Below, piece after piece: positions 57,765 to 64,000 of a stretch of 64,000 bases of DNA. The DNA is taken from assembly GCF_904849725.1 (NCBI RefSeq), contig NC_058524.1:487699763-487763762 (forward strand). Direction: 5' to 3'. Numbering within the stretch: the stretch's first letter is position 1; each line of letters begins with the position of its first letter. Source of the stretch: Hordeum vulgare subsp. vulgare. Its lineage: Eukaryota > Streptophyta > Magnoliopsida > Poales > Poaceae. The notes below the pieces were generated by a model. It worked only from the letters and a program-made list of their open reading frames with translations. It made no database searches and was not told where the DNA came from. The translations under genes and the position numbers were made by a program.

Positions 57765-58673
57765 CTCTTGTACTCAATCTTTTACCGCAACCTCGTATTG
57801 GTACGTCGGGTGTTTCTAGTAGTGTTGTTTACATCATGTAGTTGATGCTTTATGGTTTATTTGGTGGAAGATCATATGTTCAAATTTAGTATGCTATTTA
57901 ATACATCTATGATCATGAACATGTTTATCACTTGTGAGTAGTTACTTTTGTTCTTGAGGCTACGGGAGAAATCATGTTGCAAGTAGTCATGTGAAGTTGA
58001 TATTTGTTCGATATTTTGATGATAAGGATGTTGTGATTCCCTTAGTGGTGTTATGTGAACGTCGACTACATAACACTTCACCATATTTGGGCCTAAGGGA
58101 ATGCATTGTGGAGTAGTAATTAGAGGGTGGGTTGTGAGAGTGACAGGAAGTTAAACCCTAGTCTAGGCACTACTCCGTAAGGGGCTGATTTGGATCCCCA
58201 TGTTTAATGTTATGGTTAGAATTATTCTTAACACTTTTCTCGTAGTTGTGGATGCTTGCGAAAGATATAAGCATAAGTGGGAGGTTTGTTCAAGTAAGAA
58301 TAACACCCAAGCACCGGTCCACCCACATATCAAATTATCAAAATACCGAAAGCGAATTAACCCAACATGACGAAAGTGGTGACTAGATGAAAGTCCCGTG
58401 TGCCCTCAAGAAGGCTTTGCCTATTATAAGAAAGTGTTCTCGCATGTCCTTTGCCACAAAAGGATTCGGCTGCCTTGTTGCACCTATTGTTACTATTGCT
58501 ACTTGTCAGTCGTTACAATTATCTTGCTACCAAACAACTTGTTACCGCTATTTCAATGCTTGCAGAAATTACTTGCTAAAAACCGCTTATCCTTTCCTTC
58601 CAATCCTCGTTGGGTTCGACACTCTTACTTATCTAAAGGACTACGATTGACCCCATATACTTATGGGTCATCA
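57765..58673 (+). repeat. Right part of the B3 3' LTR
   Basis: It continues the LTR after the C insertion (CTTGTACTCAATC), is collinear with 44400-45230 and ends CTTATGGGTCATCA at 58673, where element A integrase sequence begins. Confidence 0.88.
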
Positions 58674-59559
58674 CGGCTCTTCGGACGATACCGACCACTT
58701 GACCTTTTGCGGTTTGGGGGGTGGACATGGTCAGACCACTCAAAAGGGGGGGGTCCAAGAAAAAGAAATATTTACTCGTTATGGTAGATAAATTCACTAC
58801 GTGGATTCAAGCCAAATCGGTAACATCTTCCAAGTGCGGGTGGGTCATATATTTTATGACTGATGTGGTTCACCATTATGGTGTCCCTCATAGTATAATA
58901 ACGGACAATGGATCCAATTTTACATCTTAGGAAGTGAATAACTGGTGCGCCAATTAGGGCATCAAGCTTGATTACACCTCTGTGTACCACCCACAAACCA
59001 ATGGACACATCGAACGAGCCAATGACTTCATTATGAGCGGAATCAAACCACATTCAGACCGATCTTTGATGGAATCCGATTGCCATCGGGTAGAGGAGCT
59101 TGAATCCGTACTGTGGGGCTTACGCACCACCCCGAACCGATCAGCGGGTTATACGCCATTTTTATTGTTTACGGGGCGGAACCAGTCCTCCCCTATGATA
59201 TCATCCATGACGCACCTAGAGTGTGCATGTACAAGAGAAAAGAGGCCAAGTTAGATCTACAGGATGACTTGGACGCACTGGAAGAAGAATGAGATATAGG
59301 TCTGGCACGTTCCACCTTTTATCAACACCAGGCTCAGCGCTACCAGAGAAAGAAAGTTCGAGCAAAGACCTATAATGTGGGCGAGCTTGTGCTACGCCTC
59401 CTGGAAAATAAGACGGATAAACTTGCACTTAAATTGGAGGACCCTTTCATAATTGACGATGTACTTGCAGGAGGCGCATATCATCTTTGCAACTCGTCAG
59501 ATAATTGCCTTGAACCAAATCCATGGAACACGGCTCGTCTTTGGCGTTTCTACACCTAG
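58674..59559 (+). pseudogene. Integrase of gypsy element A, broken
   Basis: It starts just before the integrase core. FAVWGVDMVRPLK holds the first Asp, IITDNGSNF the second and NGHIERAND the Glu, so the DDE set is present. Other blocks are VMVDKFTTWIQAK, LWGLRTTPNRSAGYTPF and, after frameshifts near 59190 and 59290, YNVGELVLRLLENKTDK, GGAYHLCNSSDN and NPWNTARLWRFYT ending in TAG at 59557-59559. Stops at 58928-58930 and 58955-58957 break the core. The protease, RT and RNase H of A are absent from the window. Confidence 0.85.
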
Positions 59560-60391
59560 ACTGGTGTAGTCACACTTAATTACTTTTCTTTTAACTTTTC
59601 CATTTTTATGTATACTTTTTTCCTTTTAAGGTTGACTAGCATATCCCAGGCTATGTTCAGCTCGATCGAACTATGTCCACAAAAATGTATTTTTCGGTAA
59701 CACCTTGGGGCTTCTTAGTACAAGCTGACCATCGTACACCTATGCATCTCTTTTGTTCATCTCTATGATGTATGCATCCTTCCTATATTTTTTTAAGCCA
59801 TTATATGCACTAATTTGACTTAAGGTTTGGCCAAGTTGGGTTGCCTGGCTCCTTCGTTTAGCTTGTTGTGTTCCCGATTGTTCGGCTAAAGGATAAATGG
59901 AGCACCTGTGCGATTGTTACGACCGGATTATCCGGATATGTACCTCAGACAGGTGAAGCCGAAAGCTAGGGTTCTTAATGACATAATTGGTGAAGCACAA
60001 AGGAAGTGAAAATAATAAGGTGATAATCACCAGGGGTGAATTTTCCCAACATAACCATCATCCCTCTATAGCGGATGTTTGGTTATCATGTCTACGTTAG
60101 TGTAGAAACCCTGAGAAAGGAACCCATAGAGGAACTATTTTCTTCGGAAGATGTTTCTTACACAATGAAAGTAATATAACACCTCTCCAATATTATGATT
60201 TGTCTGTTACGACCATATGACCGGGTTACCTGGTTCTACGAATTGTTTCCCCATTATCACAATCTACACAGTACGAAACACTCCCTGGTTATTATCAAAG
60301 GAGATAGAAGTCGATGGCCGGTTAAGACAACATTTACAAATCGGATGGAGGACAAGGTGATCTAAAGTACTAAGTTACATAAAATCACACA
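59560..60391 (+). other. 3' noncoding region of element A
   Basis: No supported sense ORF. AT-rich, with several ACCGG/CCGGAT words. It leads into the antisense ORF relic. Confidence 0.55.
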
Positions 60392-60696
60392 CTAGGTATG
60401 ATCTAGGTTATCTATTATCGTGTCAAGACGACAATCTTGTTGCAAAAGATGTGCGGCAAGAACGACATGATCATAAACCAAGTGGAGAGGTACCTCCTAA
60501 CCATCTGGCCATACCGGCCCAACTTGAGGAAATTGCTCAGGGTCAACTTTGGTGAAACTAGTCTTCACCATCGCCCATGCCTCTTGAGCACCTTCCTCGG
60601 AGGTTGATGTTTTCAATAATTCACACCGGCGTTGAGCCCCTTAGAAACAATTAGCTAGTTCGGCCATCCCTTTCGTGGACTTCTCATTCGGCCATA
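60392..60696 (-). pseudogene. Antisense ORF relic downstream of gypsy A pol
   Basis: A minus-strand frame too interrupted to appear as one ORF: GMAELANCF, TAA, then GAQRRCELLKTSTSEEGAQE, AWAMVKTSFTKVDPEQFPQV, GPVWPDG, TAG, EVPLHLVYDHVVLAAHLLQQ, DCRLDTIIDNLDHT and TAG at 60392-60394. It keeps frame across 100 codons with only two stops, which is unlikely by chance. Antisense ORFs between pol and the 3' LTR are known in Tat/Ogre/Grande-type gypsy elements, and the block resembles such proteins in Triticeae. The CACTA end at 60697 cuts it. Function unknown. Confidence 0.65.
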
Positions 60697-61479
60697 CACT
60701 ACTAGGACAAAGGCTACAAGTAGCGCTGGTTTTCCCTTACTAGTAGTGCTGGGGCCAGCGCTACTGCTATCGCGCTCAGCTAATCTGTTAGCGGTAGTGC
60801 TGAATATAGAGCGCTACAAGTATACACATTAGTAATAGCGCTGGAAAAAATAAAGCGCTACTACTAAGCCAGCGCTACTGCTACTTTTCCAGCGCTACTG
60901 ATAATATTCCTGCTTTCAAAATTTAATTCGTATTTGTGCCCCCCGACGTATTTGTGCATGCTCCATACAGTGGTTTCATCATATCATGATAAACATGCAT
61001 TATTGTCATCACATCATACACATAAAGTAGCCTCATCATTTATACCATCATCATCATCATCATTATCCAACATAAATATCATCAAATCTCAAAAGTAGCA
61101 ATACACACAAGTCATGGCACAACCACAAGTTTCATCATCCCTATCTAAACCATCATGTAGAAGAGAAGAGCGATCAGTAAGAGCAAGAGCGCGACTATGT
61201 AGTACTAATTGAGCTATCGGTTTCGCTCCGTCTCTTGCCGTAGTATCCACCTCAAGTAACTCATTTTTGCTTCAGCTCTGCTGTCGAACCCTCTATGGCT
61301 AGCGCCCGGGTACCTGTCCACCGGGGCCTGAGCGTCTGGCCAGTGCCCGTACACTCCTGGAACCCTCCCAATGAATATGGTGTAGCAGTCCTTCGCCATC
61401 TCCGATCATTGTACCGGGATCGTAAGTTGATTAATTTAACGATATATAATATGCAACATAATGTAATTGATAAACACAA
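60697..61479. mobile_element. End of a CACTA (En/Spm) transposon
   Basis: The terminus CACTACTAGGACAAAGGCT is followed by subterminal repeats of AGCGCTGG/CCAGCGCTACTG in both orientations (about 60720-60900), typical of Triticeae CACTA elements. The preceding three bases are ATA. Inward lie a CATCAT repeat (about 61050-61064) and a short ORF. LTR E interrupts it at 61480. Confidence 0.85.
61214..61399 (-). CDS. RNase H1 N-terminal (viroplasmin-like) domain ORF in CACTA element
   Basis: A 61-codon frame: MAKDCYTIFIGRVPGVYGHW, then a PGASHRGFDSRAEA segment. The pattern Y-x-V/I-F-x-GR-x-PG-x-Y...W...YPGA-x-x-x-GF...EA fits the RNase H1 N-terminal hybrid-binding domain, also found in caulimovirus viroplasmin. 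It is complete for that domain (about 45 residues), with no RNase H catalytic part. It may be one exon of a CACTA accessory gene, since an upstream CTTACGATCC (AG/GT-like on the minus strand) lies nearby. It is unlikely to be a host RNase H1 gene. Confidence 0.6.
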   Translation of the reverse strand: MAKDCYTIFIGRVPGVYGHWPDAQAPVDRYPGASHRGFDSRAEAKMSYLRWILRQETERNR

Positions 61480-64000
61480 TGTAACATCCCAAATTTTGGT
61501 ATGTTATAATAATTACTAGAACGATTGATTGTTTGAATGCTTGTTTGAAATTGAGTGAAATTTGAAACTTTTGAAACTTTAAAACTAAGAGGGGATAAAA
61601 TGACTTTCCCTTTTTCTTTTTGAATTTTCAAATCTTCCTCTAATCCAAACCACTGAGAGAAGATAACATGAATTCTTCGAAACAAAGGACTTGGAAAGAA
61701 GGTGGTTTGTGAAAATAATATTTTCTGCAATCTAATTCATAATTCGATATATTTAAAAGTTTAAATGAATTCAAATCCCCTTGCCCTAATTAAAAATCTT
61801 GAGTGGATCAATATGACACTCCAAACTAGGGGCCATTTGAATTATTTTGGACTTATGAAACTCACAAGACTATTTTGAAAATATTTTATATTATTTTTCA
61901 AAAGAATTTTTTGAAGTGGTTTTCAAATTTATTTTTCTCCAAAAATAAAATACATGGAAAATAGGGTAAAACGATTCCCTTCAATATAAAATGGAGAGAA
62001 ATTAATTTGAATCCATTTTTGTATTTTCAAAATGTTTTCTTTGCATTTTATTTAATACAGTAGACTTGTTTCAATTATTAGAGTTTATGAGATTTTTGTA
62101 TGGCATTGAATATAAGTTAATTTTGATATATAATATGTCTATATAAAAGTATTATAGATTTTCTTTTATTTAGTTTTCCTTTCCTGTTTTAAATAAAAGG
62201 AAGTTAATTTCTAAAAGGGGAATTTTTGAGCCGGCCCAACTAGCCCCCATGGCCCATGGCCAGCCAGCCCGACTCCCCGCTCGACAGAATCTCCTTCCGA
62301 TCGGACGCCGATCCCTTTCCTTCCTCTCTCGCTCTCTCTCTCACTGGCGTGTGGACCCCACGCCCGACCGAAATCCCCCACGGTCTTGTCCTTCCTTCCC
62401 TCTCTCTTTCCTACCTCGTCGGAGCTCACCGGATCTCCCTTTCCTTCCCTTCCCCCACCCTCCCAAGGCTGCCTATAAATAGAGAAGCCTCCCTCTCTCT
62501 TTTTGTACCCGAACCCCCACTCTCCCCTCGCCGCAGCACCCCGCTTCTCCTCGTCGGACTTAGGCCAGAGGTCGAAGCCTCCCGAGCCCCAGCCGCACCC
62601 CTCGATCACTCCCGAGCCCTGCCGATGCCTCCAACCGACGCTGAAGCGTCTCCCCCGCCGCCTGGTCTTCATCGCCGCCGTAGGAGACCATCGGAGCACC
62701 TCCCAGACCACCTCACCTTCGGCCGCCGGCAAACTCGCCGGAGTCCCTCCACCGTTAGATCTAGGGCCAACGTCCTAGATTAGAACCCTAGATATCCCTT
62801 CGGTTTAGTTAAGAAAACTAGTAGGTTTTCTATTAGTTAGACTCTATCCGAAGATTTGTTTTAAGTGGCGGACATTTGTTCGTTAGCACCCTCACCGCAC
62901 ACCTTTAAGCTAGTAGAAAACCGCCACGTAGCACCCCGTTCACTAGTTTGACAATTTCTGTTTGTGTTTCTGTATTAAAAAACAAAAAGTTTATGTTTTG
63001 TTTTTACTTTTACTTTTAGGTTATAACTCCAAATTAGATGATTCTTTTTGCATAGGGTCACAAATTTTATGTAGTTTCAGTAGACATAAAGTTTTTAAAT
63101 TTTTAAATTTTGAATATAAACAGATTTGATTCAAACCTTGTTTTCTGAATATCTATAGTTTAAAATAGGTTTTGAGTTGATTCTTTTTGCTACTGATCAC
63201 TAGTGATCTTATTTATTAGTAGGTCTAATTTCATAATTTTTAGAATATTTTAGATTACGGTTTTAAGTAAAACATATTCTGTTATGGTTCTTTAGGAGTT
63301 TTGCTATTTCTTTTGTTTTACTTATTTTATTTTATATTAGTAGACAAGTTTTACTTTGTTTCTGTTAGTTAACTGTAGCTTTTCAACAACAACAAAATTT
63401 TATTTTATTTATTTTTATTTGATAGCATGAAATCAATTCTAGTTTGATTTCATTGCTAGTTTGATTTCCTATTTGAATATACTTTCAAAGAATATTGTTT
63501 TATAATTTTTATTTTGTGTTAACTTTAGTTTAGATCAGAAACAATTTGTATTAAAGTTGAATTTTTTTGATTTAATTCAAGTTAACCTTGTTTAGTTCAT
63601 AAATAGAGTTGGATAACAGATTTTCCATTAGTTCTTTTGCTAACCAAAATTTGATGAAAAATAATTTATGTTATCTTAGTTGTTTTATATTTTTGTTTTT
63701 TGTTATTTTATTATTTTAGTGCTTTATTTGCTGTTAAGTTTAATTAGGACAAAAAAACTATTTTGTGATTGTTGTAATGGAAGACTCCATAGTTTTCTTT
63801 GAAGTTTCTTCTGGATTCTTATTTGATTTTTTCTTATTGATTTATTGTATCAATTTTAATTGTTGTTTTGTTATTGATTTATAGTATGATTGCTTATATG
63901 AATACTATGTTTGATTATATAGATTTCATCGGAGAGTGACGAATAGTTCTATCAAGTTATTTTCCTGTGAACGATATCTATCTTCATCAACCTTACGATG
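61480..64000 (+). repeat. Start of a long LTR (E), cut by window end
   Basis: It opens TGTAACATCCCAAATTTTGG, a start typical of long gypsy LTRs in grasses. An AT-rich 700 bp, a GC-rich segment with TATAAATAG (62474-62482), a CT/CG-rich leader-like stretch (62500-62780) and more than 1 kb of AT-rich sequence follow. The predicted frames at 62211-62783 run across the TATA box in both directions and are not supported as genes. The flank at 61475-61479 is CACAA. Whether it is a 5' LTR or a solo LTR cannot be seen. Confidence 0.65.
62474..62482 (+). promoter_or_regulatory. TATA box of LTR E
   Basis: TATAAATAG with a pyrimidine-rich upstream region and a CTCTCTCTTT stretch about 20 bp downstream, consistent with an LTR promoter and start region. 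Confidence 0.6.

Noticed and set aside
60720..60900. GCGCTAC repeats as a CRISPR-like or miRNA array
   Set aside because: Irregular spacing, both orientations and the CACTA terminus explain them as subterminal transposase sites.
62211..62783. Overlapping ORFs of 173 and 175 codons on both strands in LTR E
   Set aside because: They cross the TATA box, are Pro/Ser/Arg-rich through GC content and lie in an LTR leader.

Overview
The window is pure transposable-element sequence from a large plant genome. The element types (SIRE-type Copia with an extra 3' reading frame, Athila-like and Tat-like Ty3/gypsy, a CACTA end with GCGCTAC-type subterminal repeats, solo LTRs of about 4 kb) point to a Triticeae grass (wheat, Aegilops, barley or rye). 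I found no host gene, tRNA, rRNA or CRISPR array. Every long reading frame is a retrotransposon gene, and nearly all carry stops or frameshifts.

Layout. (1) 1-21206, minus strand: two closely related SIRE-like Copia elements. Element I (1-9820, its 3' end outside the window) lies inside the 3' reading frame of element II (9821-21206). Each shows 5' LTR, PBS, gag, pol, a promoter-like block and ORF3. (2) 21207-28279, plus strand: the 3' end of one Athila-like element, an LTR, and the gag/protease of a second one, with a 404-bp MITE in the spacer and an ATHILA-type ORF cut off at 28279. (3) 28280-38897, minus strand: an older, more diverged third SIRE-like element (III), with its 3' LTR and polypurine tract but a cut-off 5' LTR. 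(4) 38898-60696: a Tat-like gypsy element (A), split. Its LTR and gag are on the left (to 40963), its integrase and an antisense ORF on the right (58674-60696). (5) 40964-58673, inside A: Athila-like elements B2 and B3 in head-to-tail order around one LTR. The 3' LTR of B3 is split by solo-LTR-like element C (49645-57764), which is split in turn by solo LTR D (53750-57559, minus strand). (6) 60697-61479: the end of a CACTA transposon with a small RNase H1 N-terminal-like ORF. (7) 61480-64000: the start of a long LTR (E) with a TATA box.

Genes and regulation. The retroelements have the usual gag, protease, integrase, reverse transcriptase and RNase H parts. The main point of interest is repeated evidence for internal, non-LTR expression signals in front of accessory genes. 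In Copia elements I and II a G-box, an E2F-like site and a TATA box precede ORF3. In the Athila-like element B2 a hairpin plus TATA box, matching one in its own LTR, precedes a small coiled-coil ORF. Element A carries an antisense ORF downstream of pol. These are sequence-based inferences; none of the element names rests on a database search.
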